Of a stretch of DNA of 18,984 nt, positions 1 to 6,823 are shown piece by piece. Below the pieces are notes generated by a model that did no database searches, was not told where the DNA came from, and saw only the letters and a list, made by a program, of their open reading frames with translations. Location: NCBI GenBank assembly GCA_964515615.1, contig CAZEVI010000013.1:1-18984 (forward strand). Reading direction: 5' to 3'. Positions within the stretch are counted from its first letter, which is position 1, and each line of letters opens with the position of its first letter. The DNA comes from CAZEVI01 sp964515615. GTDB lineage: Bacteria > Patescibacteriota > UBA1384 > XYA2-FULL-43-10 > CAINNR01. Made by a program: the position numbers and the translations under genes.

Positions 1-63
1 GAGGATACATTAAGAAAACAACAAAAGTTGTTACCTATGTACTCTGCCAGTGCAAAATCTTGA
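1..63 (+). CDS. Possible 3' end of an upstream gene (partial)
   Basis: Frame 1 is open from the first base to a TGA at 61-63 and encodes 20 residues ending in LPMYSASAKS. It may be the C-terminus of a gene that begins outside the window. The piece is too short to identify. A TGA stop is uncommon among the genes here, and the stop overlaps the -35 box of the rpmE promoter. An open frame of this length could arise by chance, so confidence is low. Confidence 0.25.
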   Translation, partial: EDTLRKQQKLLPMYSASAKS

Positions 64-88
64 ATTTCTAAAATAATTGTGTTAATAT
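60..88 (+). promoter_or_regulatory. rpmE promoter (TTGAAT-17-TAATAT)
   Basis: The -35 is TTGAAT at 60-65 and the -10 is TAATAT at 83-88, with a 17-nt spacer. The rpmE ATG lies only 9 nt after the -10 box. Transcription would therefore start about 2-3 nt before the ATG, leaving no room for a Shine-Dalgarno sequence, and none is seen. The message is probably leaderless or nearly so. Confidence 0.6.
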
Positions 89-97
89 TGAATAGTT

Positions 98-337
98 ATG
101 AAAAAAGATATTCACCCACAATATCATACGGCCAAAGTAACCTGCTCCTGCGGGAACTCTTTTGAAGTTGGTTCAACTGCCGACGAAATTAACGTTGAAA
201 TTTGCTCCGCTTGCCATCCATATTTCACTGGCAAAGAAAAACTGATTGATACTGCCGGCCGAGTTGATAAATTCCGCGCTCGTCAGAAAGCTGCAGCCAA
301 ATACAAAGAAGCAAAAACCAAAACAGCAGATAAATAA
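98..337 (+). CDS. rpmE: Large ribosomal subunit protein bL31
   Basis: This 79-residue protein is bL31 of the 50S subunit, which lies at the intersubunit bridge near the central protuberance. It carries the zinc-binding form: Cys16 and Cys18 in the CSCG motif and Cys36 and Cys39 in CSACHPYFTG, followed by the family's typical TGKEKLIDTAGRVDKF block. A basic, Ala/Lys-rich tail follows. Family members are usually about 70-80 residues, so the length is normal. The gene has its own promoter immediately upstream and a clear intrinsic terminator 20 nt after the stop, so it is probably a single-gene unit. The rpmE-prfA-prmC order is common in bacteria. Identification is secure. Confidence 0.96.
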   Translation: MKKDIHPQYHTAKVTCSCGNSFEVGSTADEINVEICSACHPYFTGKEKLIDTAGRVDKFRARQKAAAKYKEAKTKTADK

Positions 338-356
338 CAATTTTTGAGTTATAATG

Positions 357-390
357 AATCCAGAGAGAGAAATCAATCTGGATTTTTATT
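357..390 (+). terminator. Intrinsic terminator after rpmE
   Basis: A perfect 8-bp stem, AATCCAGA (357-364) with TCTGGATT (377-384), encloses a 12-nt purine-rich loop and runs into TTTATT. It separates rpmE from prfA. Confidence 0.8.
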
Positions 391-402
391 AATCTCCTCT
401 GC

Positions 403-460
403 TTGTCATTCCGAGCTCGGTCCCCAAAAAATAAATTTTAAATCAAGTTCAGAATGACGA
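403..460. repeat. Intergenic inverted repeat with GTCATTC/GAATGAC arms
   Basis: TTGTCATTCCGA (403-414) and TCAGAATGACGA (449-460) can pair over 12 positions with two wobble-type differences. Arms of this kind, GTCATTC...GAATGAC, are typical of dispersed intergenic repeats in many bacterial genomes. The right arm contains the first possible ATG of prfA (454), which argues against using that start. Only one such copy is obvious here. Confidence 0.45.
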
Positions 461-471
461 GAAAATACATT

Positions 472-1533
472 ATGAAAGAAAAACTCGAAAAATTATTGGC
501 AGATTTTAAACAACTGGAAAAAGAACTTTCTGATCCGGCCAATTTTTCTGATACCGGAAAACTAACTCGGCTTGCAAAAGAAAAAACTGACTTGGAAACC
601 GATGCCAGAAAAATAGAAAAATATTTGACATTAACAGAAAATATTCGAGAAAATGAAGAAATCCTTGCCAATACCGAAGATGAACTCCGTGAAATCGCCG
701 CAGAAGAATTGCCAGAGTTAAGATCACAAAAAGATAAATTAGAAAAAGAAATGGAATTGTTGCTTCTTCCGACCGATCCGCTGGATGCAAAAAATGTCAT
801 CATCGAAATTCGGCCGGCCGCCGGTGGCGATGAATCGGAACTTTTTGCTTCGGAAATTTTTCGGATGTATTCGCATTATGCCGAAAAACAGGGCTGGAAA
901 ATTGAGATTTTGGATGCTCAGAACTCCTCAATTGGCGGAATTAAATCTCTAACTTTTTCCATTTCCGGTAACAAGGTTTATGCCAAAATGAAATATGAAT
1001 CCGGAGTCCACCGTGTCCAAAGGGTGCCAGAAACCGAAAAATCCGGCCGAATCCACACCTCAACAATTACTGTTGCCGTTTTGCCCGAAGCCGAGGAACA
1101 AGACATTGATATTAGGCCGGAAGATATTCGGATTGATGTTTTTCGCTCAAGCGGCCCCGGTGGACAATCGGTTAATACGACCGATTCAGCTGTTCGAATC
1201 ACCTACATTCCAACCGGTATGGTCGTAACTTGCCAAGATGAAAAATCACAACTAAAGAATAAAACTAAGGCAATGTCAATTCTGCGTTCGAGACTTTTGG
1301 CGGCTGAAAACGAACGACGCGATCGGGAACTTGGCGATACTCGCCGCTCGCAAATTGGCACCGGTGATCGCTCGGAGAAAATTAGAACTTATAATTTTCC
1401 CCAGGATAGAATTACAGATCATCGAATCAACCAAAGTTGGCACGGAATCAGCAAAATCCTCGCCGGTGATTTGGAACCGATAATTTCGACATTAGCAGAT
1501 GAAGACCAAAAGCGAATGCTGTCAGAGAAATAA
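472..1533 (+). CDS. prfA: Peptide chain release factor 1
   Basis: The protein recognises UAA and UAG in the ribosomal A site and triggers peptidyl-tRNA hydrolysis. From this start it is 353 residues, normal for RF1. It has an N-terminal coiled-coil-rich domain 1, the RF1-type codon-recognition tripeptide P-E-T at about 186-188 within RVPETEKSGRIHTS, and the catalytic GGQ at about 230-232 in SSGPGGQSVNTTDSAVRIT. Asn-Thr-Thr after GGQ and the P-x-T tripeptide mark RF1 rather than RF2. An in-frame ATG at 454 would add six residues but sits in an intergenic repeat arm, so I prefer the ATG at 472. No strong Shine-Dalgarno is seen at either. prmC, which methylates the GGQ glutamine, lies downstream on the same strand. 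RF1 suits the near-exclusive TAA stops here. Confidence 0.96.
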   Translation: MKEKLEKLLADFKQLEKELSDPANFSDTGKLTRLAKEKTDLETDARKIEKYLTLTENIRENEEILANTEDELREIAAEELPELRSQKDKLEKEMELLLLPTDPLDAKNVIIEIRPAAGGDESELFASEIFRMYSHYAEKQGWKIEILDAQNSSIGGIKSLTFSISGNKVYAKMKYESGVHRVQRVPETEKSGRIHTSTITVAVLPEAEEQDIDIRPEDIRIDVFRSSGPGGQSVNTTDSAVRITYIPTGMVVTCQDEKSQLKNKTKAMSILRSRLLAAENERRDRELGDTRRSQIGTGDRSEKIRTYNFPQDRITDHRINQSWHGISKILAGDLEPIISTLADEDQKRMLSEK

Positions 1534-1537
1534 TTAT

Positions 1538-1711
1538 TTATCGGCCAAGTAAGTTTGAATTTGGCAATTTTTTTATCAACTTAGAAAACATTTTGACACT
1601 GTCGCCGATTATTTTTTTCGCATAGCCCACCATTGTTTTTTGCCATTTTTGGGTGCAAACATCAGTGTTTAGCAACAGACCCGATTTAGAGAAAATTAAA
1701 AATTGCTGCAT
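1538..1711 (-). CDS. Small ORF, 57 residues, unknown (third of a micro-operon)
   Basis: The ORF starts at ATG 1711 and ends in TAA at 1538, converging on prfA with a 4-nt gap. The product begins MQQFLIFSKSGLLLNTDVC and its C-terminal half is strongly basic (KKIIGDSVKMFSKLIKKLP). It could form an amphipathic helix, with hydrophobic residues I/V/M/F/L interspersed with Lys. It lies 17 nt after the stop of the 41-residue ORF upstream on the same strand. No convincing Shine-Dalgarno is seen, so translation would depend on coupling. I do not recognise the protein. Coding status is uncertain; the support is position in a tight - strand series and protein-like composition. Confidence 0.4.
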   Translation of the reverse strand: MQQFLIFSKSGLLLNTDVCTQKWQKTMVGYAKKIIGDSVKMFSKLIKKLPNSNLLGR

Positions 1712-1728
1712 ATCGCCGCAATGGGTTA

Positions 1729-1854
1729 TTACGTTTTTTGTTTCTTTTTTGCGTTGACAGCGTCCTTAATTATTCGATCATTGACTTGTTTTTCCCTTAA
1801 ATAATTATATCTTTCTTGTTGTTCGATGGACATTGTGCCAAAAATTTTATTCAT
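1729..1854 (-). CDS. Small ORF, 41 residues, unknown (second of a micro-operon)
   Basis: The ATG at 1854 overlaps the stop of the preceding 20-residue ORF by 8 nt in the string ATGAATAA, a classic arrangement for translational coupling. The product is charged and helix-prone: MNKIFGTMSIEQQERYNYL followed by REKQVNDRIIKDAVNAKKK. It has no Cys, no membrane segment and no motif I recognise. It could be a small regulatory or toxin-type protein, or a remnant; nothing visible decides between these. The overlap with an ORF that has a very strong Shine-Dalgarno is the main reason to believe it is translated. Confidence 0.5.
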   Translation of the reverse strand: MNKIFGTMSIEQQERYNYLREKQVNDRIIKDAVNAKKKQKT

Positions 1855-1909
1855 TATACTTAATACTTGAAATAATTTCTTCAAAATTCAACTTTCCAGC
1901 AATTTTCAT
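1847..1909 (-). CDS. Small ORF, 20 residues, with a very strong ribosome binding site
   Basis: The ORF reads MKIAGKLNFEEIISSIKYNE and stops with TAA at 1847-1849. AAGGAGG (1917-1923 on this strand) lies 7 nt before the ATG. It is among the best Shine-Dalgarno matches in the window, where many core genes lack one. A perfect TATAAT (1936-1941) lies 13 nt further upstream; the -35 is weak. The peptide could be a leader that drives translation of the overlapping 41-residue ORF, or a product in its own right. No function is assigned. Confidence 0.5.
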   Translation of the reverse strand: MKIAGKLNFEEIISSIKYNE

Positions 1910-1916
1910 ACCACCA

Positions 1917-1941
1917 CCTCCTTCGAGATAATTAGATTATA
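1917..1941 (-). promoter_or_regulatory. TATAAT box and strong Shine-Dalgarno for the small-ORF series
   Basis: On the - strand a TATAAT box (1936-1941) is followed by AAGGAGG (1917-1923), 7 nt from the ATG at 1909. The -35 region shows no good TTGACA match. The region also faces the divergent prmC, whose own candidate -10 (TATAGT, about 1962-1967) lies about 14 nt before its ATG. Confidence 0.5.
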
Positions 1942-1981
1942 ACAATAATGAAATAAAAAAACTATAGTTTCGGAAATTACA

Positions 1982-2881
1982 ATGAAAATTGTCTCAAAAT
2001 TGAAAAAAGCAGGAATTAAATCAGCAGAGACTGATGCAAAAGTTTTATTGGAATTTGTAACGGGGAAATCCCGCGAATTTTTATTGGCAAATCCGAAATT
2101 TGGACTTTCGGATAATGAGATTAAAAAATTAGGCAATTTAGTTGCTCGTCGGAAAAAACACGAGCCGATCGCCTACATTACCGGCCACAAGGAATTTTTT
2201 GGCTTGGATTTTTGTGTCGATAGAAATGTTTTAATCCCTCGGCCGGAAACAGAAACTCTTGTAGAGTTGGCAATTGATTTTATCAAGTCAAAACAAAAAA
2301 AATATCACACCGAATTTGCTTCAAATTCCAAATCGACTGAAATGGCGAAGCAGCCTCGGCATAACAAATTGAAAATTTTGGACATCGGTACAGGATCCGG
2401 AAATATTATTATTTCGATTGCAAAAAAATACCGATTTGAACCGATCGGTACAAATCGGTATTTTTTTGCTTCGGATATTTCAAAATCTGCGCTGGAAGTT
2501 GCAAGAATAAATGCTAAAAAACATGGTGTCGGAAAATCAATCAAATTTATTCAATCGGATCTTTTAAATAATATTTCCGGCAAATTCGACTTGATTGTCG
2601 CCAACCTGCCATATGTACCCATCGGTGGATCTGACAACAATGAAATTAAATTTGAACCGCACAAAGCAATTTTTGCAGATAATAATGGGGAGAAATTAAT
2701 CGAAAAATTGTTGGCTAACATAAAAAAACATTTAAATAATAGCGGAGAAATTCTGTTGGAAGTTGACTCACGAAATACAAAAAATTTGACAACTTACGCC
2801 ACCAAATTTTTTTCTAGCACGGAAATTATAAAAGACTATTCAAGCAAAGATCGATTTATCAAAATCGGTGATAAATTATAA
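1982..2881 (+). CDS. prmC: Release factor glutamine methyltransferase
   Basis: The enzyme transfers a methyl group from S-adenosylmethionine to the glutamine of the GGQ motif in release factors. Features in order are an N-terminal helical RF-binding domain (1-80, with ARRKKHEPIAYITGHKEFFG), the IPRPETETLVE motif (about 85-95), AdoMet motif I DIGTGSG (134-140), and the substrate-binding motif at 208-211. That motif reads NLPY rather than the family-typical NPPY. Length is 299; the family is usually about 275-290. The excess lies in two segments: 104-128, a polar stretch before motif I, and about 151-159 (RFEPIGTNR), encoded by a 17-bp-arm palindrome between motif I and the ASDIS strand. Both look like in-frame insertions. 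The fold core is otherwise complete, so I expect activity. Confidence 0.93.
   Translation: MKIVSKLKKAGIKSAETDAKVLLEFVTGKSREFLLANPKFGLSDNEIKKLGNLVARRKKHEPIAYITGHKEFFGLDFCVDRNVLIPRPETETLVELAIDFIKSKQKKYHTEFASNSKSTEMAKQPRHNKLKILDIGTGSGNIIISIAKKYRFEPIGTNRYFFASDISKSALEVARINAKKHGVGKSIKFIQSDLLNNISGKFDLIVANLPYVPIGGSDNNEIKFEPHKAIFADNNGEKLIEKLLANIKKHLNNSGEILLEVDSRNTKNLTTYATKFFSSTEIIKDYSSKDRFIKIGDKL
2422..2467. repeat. Perfect nested palindrome inserted in frame within prmC
   Basis: AAAAAAATACCGATTTG (2422-2438) and CAAATCGGTATTTTTTT (2451-2467) are perfect 17-bp arms. The 12-nt centre holds a second palindrome, ACCGATCGGT (2440-2449). The element is read in frame as part of PrmC (about KKYRFEPIGTNRYFF), where the family normally runs straight from the AKKY helix into the FASDIS strand. 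The right arm ends in seven T residues, so in RNA it also looks like an intrinsic terminator in either direction. No second copy was found in the window. Confidence 0.75.
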
Positions 2882-2982
2882 ATTTCGTAGATTAGTAACA
2901 ACCTCTTTGTCCGGAATTTATGCTTTTTTATTCGTCTTTAATCAGTGTCTGATATCCGTATAGTTACATTCATAATTCAAGT

Positions 2983-4191
2983 TTACTGTATTGCTTGTAA
3001 AGTTACCTTGACCGTTTTTTCACTGCCGTCATGAGAAATTTTCAGCGAAACCGTATCACTAACATTATATTTTGAAAGCAATGACGTCAAACTGTTATCA
3101 CTATCAATCCGCTCGCCGTTGATTTCTAAAATAATATCATTTTCAACAATTCCCGCTTTATCAGCCGGACTACCGGGAACAACCGCAACTTGTCCCAAAC
3201 CATTTCCTCGAACAACCAAAGCGCCATAATCATATTTCAAATTGTTGGCTTTAGCAATATCAGGCGTAATCGGAAGATAGCGGACTCCCAAATATGGACG
3301 AATAATTTTGCCGGTTTTTTTGATAGAATCAATTGCACTTTTAGCCGCGTTAATCGGAATTGCAAAACCAATTCCTTGAGCTCCCGAAGCGACAGCGGTA
3401 TTAATTCCAATCACTTGACCTTCAAGATCTACTAACGGACCACCGGAATTTCCGGCGTTAATTGCCGCGTCGGTCTGCAACATTCCCGAAAGATTTTCCG
3501 AAGATGATCCAGAAGAATCGCTAGCCTGAATATCCCGTCGCTTGGCAGAAATTACACCAGCGGTAACCGTATTTTGATATTGCCCGAGAGCATTTCCAAT
3601 TGTCACAACCCATTGGCCAACCTGCAATTGATCGGAATCACCAAGTTCAACTACTGGCAATCCGTTGGCAGAAATTTTTACAACTGCTAAATCATTGAGC
3701 GGGTCAACTGATTGAATTGTCCCATCATAATTTTTCCCATCAGCAGTAATTACAATGTAGACAGCGGATGTCTCTGAAACAACATGCTTATTTGTTAAAA
3801 TTAAACCATCAGAAGTGATGATAAATCCAGTGCCGGCACTCGAAGACTCAGCCGTATTGCCGAAAATTGTCTGGACTTGTGATTTAGCAACAATTGAAAC
3901 AACTGCCGGCGAAACTTTATTGGCAGTGTCAATAACTGCACTCGACTCTTGAACATTAATTTTTTTCGTTTCTGTTAGCGGGATTGTTAAATTGTCCCAA
4001 TTTGTAATGCCAATTTTTTTGGCAATTGAACCGTTATTTTCCGAAAGCAAAATAATACTTCCAACACCGGCAACAGAACCGAAAATCATCGAAATTAGAA
4101 CAACCAAAACAACCAACCATCCTCGGCGGCGCTTTTTTTTCGGATAAACAATTTTTTTGTCGTCCGGATTTTCATACTCAATCTTTGGCAT
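2983..4191 (-). CDS. htrA: Membrane-anchored HtrA/DegP-type serine protease with PDZ domain
   Basis: An S1C-family protease that degrades misfolded proteins on the outer face of the membrane. The 402 residues begin with a short cytoplasmic basic stretch (KKKRRR, 18-23) and one membrane anchor (about 24-49). A low-complexity linker and the trypsin-like domain follow. The triad is visible as His136 (TNKHVVS), Asp167 (PLNDLAVVK) and Ser249 (GNSGGPLVD). One PDZ domain occupies about 300-400 (PYLGVRYLPITP ... SPADKAGIVENDIILEING). One PDZ and an N-terminal anchor match DegS- or HtrA-like enzymes rather than soluble DegP. Translation has a good Shine-Dalgarno (AAAGGA, about 8 nt before the ATG). 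It is the last gene of the - strand run, 79 nt after the MscS-like gene. Confidence 0.93.
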   Translation of the reverse strand: MPKIEYENPDDKKIVYPKKKRRRGWLVVLVVLISMIFGSVAGVGSIILLSENNGSIAKKIGITNWDNLTIPLTETKKINVQESSAVIDTANKVSPAVVSIVAKSQVQTIFGNTAESSSAGTGFIITSDGLILTNKHVVSETSAVYIVITADGKNYDGTIQSVDPLNDLAVVKISANGLPVVELGDSDQLQVGQWVVTIGNALGQYQNTVTAGVISAKRRDIQASDSSGSSSENLSGMLQTDAAINAGNSGGPLVDLEGQVIGINTAVASGAQGIGFAIPINAAKSAIDSIKKTGKIIRPYLGVRYLPITPDIAKANNLKYDYGALVVRGNGLGQVAVVPGSPADKAGIVENDIILEINGERIDSDNSLTSLLSKYNVSDTVSLKISHDGSEKTVKVTLQAIQ

Positions 4192-4270
4192 TTTTCATTC
4201 CTTTCGATTGATATTTTTACACTGTTTTTTATCTGCGTTAATCCGTGAAAAAATATCTGGGTTAGAATTT

Positions 4271-4834
4271 TTATTTTTTTAATTTTTTAATATCAATTTT
4301 ATTATCTTCAACGTCACGAGAGATTACCTGCCAACCTTCTTTGTCCAATTTGGCGTTTGGCAAAATATATATGGAGCCTTCATCGTCGATAATCCGAATT
4401 TTTCGAATATCAACACCGGTAACAATTCCTTCAATACTGCCAACTTTAATTTTGTAACCGATTTCAAAATCAGAATCTTTGGCCAAAAAAATTCCCGAGA
4501 TAATGTCAGCCGCCAAGCCGGAAGCGCCGGAGGCCAAAGCAATTGCTAAAACTGCTAGTGATCCGGAAATAGTAATTGCCAACGATCCAAGACCCAATTC
4601 CCTGGCAATTTCAGCAAAAAGTATTACCCACATTACAATTAATGCGAGTGAAACAACAACCGAAACCAAAGCTCGGGGAATTCGAGAAAATTTTAACACC
4701 TTGTGTAAAATCGCCAAGATTATTCTAATGATAACGTATCCGACCAACAGACTGACAATAATACCGGGGATTTTTGGACCAAAATTTGCTACTGGTTGCC
4801 AAAAACGTCCTAAAATATCAATTATTGTATTCAT
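4271..4834 (-). CDS. Small MscS-like mechanosensitive channel family protein
   Basis: The 187-residue membrane protein has hydrophobic segments at about 23-45, 54-76 and 84-115. The last is rich in Gly/Ala/Ser (SGSLAVLAIALASGASGLAAD), as in the pore-lining helix TM3 of MscS. A short beta domain follows (about 122-160: FEIGYKIKVGSIEGIVTGVDIRKIRI, then IYILPNAKL), matching the MscS middle domain. The large C-terminal alpha/beta domain of E. coli MscS (286 aa) is absent, and the protein ends in a charged tail. The family opens under membrane tension to release solutes; whether so short a member gates independently is unclear. It sits 59 nt downstream of gatB and 79 nt upstream of htrA, in the same direction. 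Confidence 0.85.
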   Translation of the reverse strand: MNTIIDILGRFWQPVANFGPKIPGIIVSLLVGYVIIRIILAILHKVLKFSRIPRALVSVVVSLALIVMWVILFAEIARELGLGSLAITISGSLAVLAIALASGASGLAADIISGIFLAKDSDFEIGYKIKVGSIEGIVTGVDIRKIRIIDDEGSIYILPNAKLDKEGWQVISRDVEDNKIDIKKLKK

Positions 4835-4893
4835 TTATCTTTGCCCTTAGTTAATTTTCTCCAATCAATCTGAATTTTTGCTGAAAGCCAAGT

Positions 4894-6360
4894 TTACGCT
4901 TTTAGCTTCTCGATTAAAAGTCGCTGCAATAGCTGAGGATTGGCCTTGCCACCTGTGGCTTGCATTATTTTGCCGACAAAAAACCCGACGACTTGAGTTT
5001 TCCCGGCCCGATACTTCTCCACTAAATCGGGATTTTCGGCAATAATTTTATGAATAACCGATTCAAGTTCAGAACTATCAGAAACTTGTTTCAGCCCTTT
5101 CCTTTTTATTATATCAGTCGGATTCTCTCCTGTCTTTATTATTTCAATAAAAATTTCTCTGGCAACGGTTTTTGAAATTATTCCTTCACCAACCAAATTC
5201 ATGAGATCGGTAATTTTAGTAACTGGAACTTTTTTTCGATATTCGTCAAAAGATATTTCATTTTCGGCGATTGCTCGACTGACCTCTTCGGAGATAAATA
5301 CCGCCAAATCGTGTTTTAGCTCTTGGCCGGTTTCCAAATACTCCGCTAATTGCGGCTGGCGAATTAATTTTTCAGCAATATCCGGTCGAATTCCGGCATC
5401 AATATAGCGACCAAGTTTTGCTTTTGGCAATTCCCTAATTTGAGATTTTAGTTTGGAAATTTGATCTTCCGAAATTTTTATTGGCGGGATATCCGGCTCA
5501 GGAAAATAACGATAGTCGGCGGCTTCCTCTTTTCGCCGCTGTTCAAAAGTTGCGCCTTTGTTGGAATCAAAACCGCGAGTAATTTTTGTCCGCTTTTCCG
5601 GCCAGTTTTTAAACTCCTCTGCTAACCGTTTTTCTTCGTGAGATAAAGCTTGTTCGACGAATTTAAATGAATTTAAATTTTTGATTTCAACAATTGGGGA
5701 CATTTTATCATTTTGATTTTTAATTTCCGATTTTTGTGTTATCGAAATATTGGCATCACAACGCAGATGGCCCTTTTCCATATCAGCATCGGAAACTCCA
5801 AGATATCGAAGTACTAACTGCAACTCTTCCATAAATTGACGAGCTTCGGCTGGAGAAGTAATATCCGGTTCGCTAACAATTTCCATTAGAGGAGTTCCGG
5901 CTCGGTTTAAGTCGACCAGCGAATAATCTTTTCCCGAGGGATGAGTTAATTTACCGGCATCTTCTTCCAAATGAATACGATTTAATCGAATAGTCTGATC
6001 ACCAACAACCACTTCACCACCTTTGCATAAAGGTTTGTCGTACTGAGAAATCTGGTAACCCTTAGGTAAATCAGGATAGAAATAATGTTTTCGATCAAAC
6101 TTAGATTCACTTGGAATTTCACATCCAAGCGCCAGACCGGTCATAATTGTCATTTCAACTGCTACACGATTGGTAACTGGTAGTGTTCCCGGCATTGCTA
6201 AGCAAACCGGGCAAACCAAAGTATTCGGGTCGAGTGCTTCGGATTGCTTACCACCCGTAGCTTCAGTAAAAGATTGGTTATCGCAAGAACAAAACATTTT
6301 GCTCTTAGTTTTTAGTTGGCAGTGAATCTCTAGCCCAATTGTAGTTTTGAAATCATTCAT
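4894..6360 (-). CDS. gatB: Asp-tRNA(Asn)/Glu-tRNA(Gln) amidotransferase subunit B
   Basis: GatB binds the misacylated tRNA and, in the GatCAB complex, activates Glu or Asp on the tRNA with ATP for amidation. The 488 residues cover the family length. Seen are the opening TTIGLEIHCQL, a zinc site (Cys24 and Cys26 in FCSCDN, Cys50 and Cys53 in VCPVC), the signature RKHYFYPDLPKGYQISQYD (about 90-108), the kinase-like core LEEDAGKLTH and DLNRAGTPLMEIVSEPD, and a C-terminal YqeY-like tail ending VGFFVGKIMQATGGKANPQ. The ATG is 2 nt after the stop of the upstream HEPN-like gene, so the two are almost certainly co-transcribed. gatA and gatC lie upstream in the same direction but are not adjacent to gatB. 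Confidence 0.96.
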   Translation of the reverse strand: MNDFKTTIGLEIHCQLKTKSKMFCSCDNQSFTEATGGKQSEALDPNTLVCPVCLAMPGTLPVTNRVAVEMTIMTGLALGCEIPSESKFDRKHYFYPDLPKGYQISQYDKPLCKGGEVVVGDQTIRLNRIHLEEDAGKLTHPSGKDYSLVDLNRAGTPLMEIVSEPDITSPAEARQFMEELQLVLRYLGVSDADMEKGHLRCDANISITQKSEIKNQNDKMSPIVEIKNLNSFKFVEQALSHEEKRLAEEFKNWPEKRTKITRGFDSNKGATFEQRRKEEAADYRYFPEPDIPPIKISEDQISKLKSQIRELPKAKLGRYIDAGIRPDIAEKLIRQPQLAEYLETGQELKHDLAVFISEEVSRAIAENEISFDEYRKKVPVTKITDLMNLVGEGIISKTVAREIFIEIIKTGENPTDIIKRKGLKQVSDSSELESVIHKIIAENPDLVEKYRAGKTQVVGFFVGKIMQATGGKANPQLLQRLLIEKLKA

Positions 6361-6362
6361 AG

Positions 6363-6800
6363 TTATAAATTATGTGGCAGTAAATTATTAATAGCTTGTT
6401 TTAACTCTGACTCAGATATCTTTTCGTCCTCGTGAGCAATTTGATTTCGAATTTTATGACCCTGCCAAATTCTGTTGTAAATATTTTTTGGGATATCTTT
6501 CTCCGCCGATCGCAACCGATCAGCGAATGTTTGGCCGGAATAATTTTTCTTTTTGAAAATCCAATCAGCTAATTTATCCGCTTCCATTACTGCATGTCGA
6601 AGTTCAAATCGATTGTCTGAAACTGATAATTTTTGGATCTCATTTCTTTTTGAAATCAGATATTGCTGATCAACAACGGATAACTTTTTATTCTTTTTAA
6701 AACCTCGAAACGGCAATTTTAACAGCCACCAAATTCCACGAAAAATTCCAAGAACTATTTTCTCCAAAATTGTCTCCTGATTTTTTCTCTGCTTGGCCAT
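6363..6800 (-). CDS. Hypothetical protein with a HEPN-like RNQIAH motif
   Basis: The 145-residue protein has a basic N-terminus and an amphipathic or hydrophobic patch at about 12-33 (EKIVLGIFRGIWWLLKLPF) that may rest on the membrane. A mostly helical domain follows (about 45-145). Near its end is R118-N-Q-I-A-H123, matching the R-x4-6-H signature of HEPN domains, which often act as ribonucleases or RNA-binding partners. The motif is embedded in helix-forming sequence (WQGHKIRNQIAHEDEKISESELKQAI), as expected. It lies between the cyclophilin (23 nt) and gatB (2 nt), tightly in the operon. This placement suggests a housekeeping role rather than a mobile toxin; no partner antitoxin such as an MNT nucleotidyltransferase is seen. 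Family assignment is an inference. Confidence 0.7.
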   Translation of the reverse strand: MAKQRKNQETILEKIVLGIFRGIWWLLKLPFRGFKKNKKLSVVDQQYLISKRNEIQKLSVSDNRFELRHAVMEADKLADWIFKKKNYSGQTFADRLRSAEKDIPKNIYNRIWQGHKIRNQIAHEDEKISESELKQAINNLLPHNL

Positions 6801-6823
6801 TTTTTATTCTGAATTATTTAATT

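Noticed and set aside
17..32. AACAAC-AAAA-GTTGTT hairpin at the left edge as a terminator
   Set aside because: The stem is only 6 bp and AT-rich, with no following T-run, and it lies inside the possible coding frame 1-63.
4479..4850. Antisense frame of 123 codons opposite the MscS-like gene, and other long antisense frames (for example 11723-12226 opposite ligA)
   Set aside because: They are shadows of well-identified genes, with no start signals and skewed composition.
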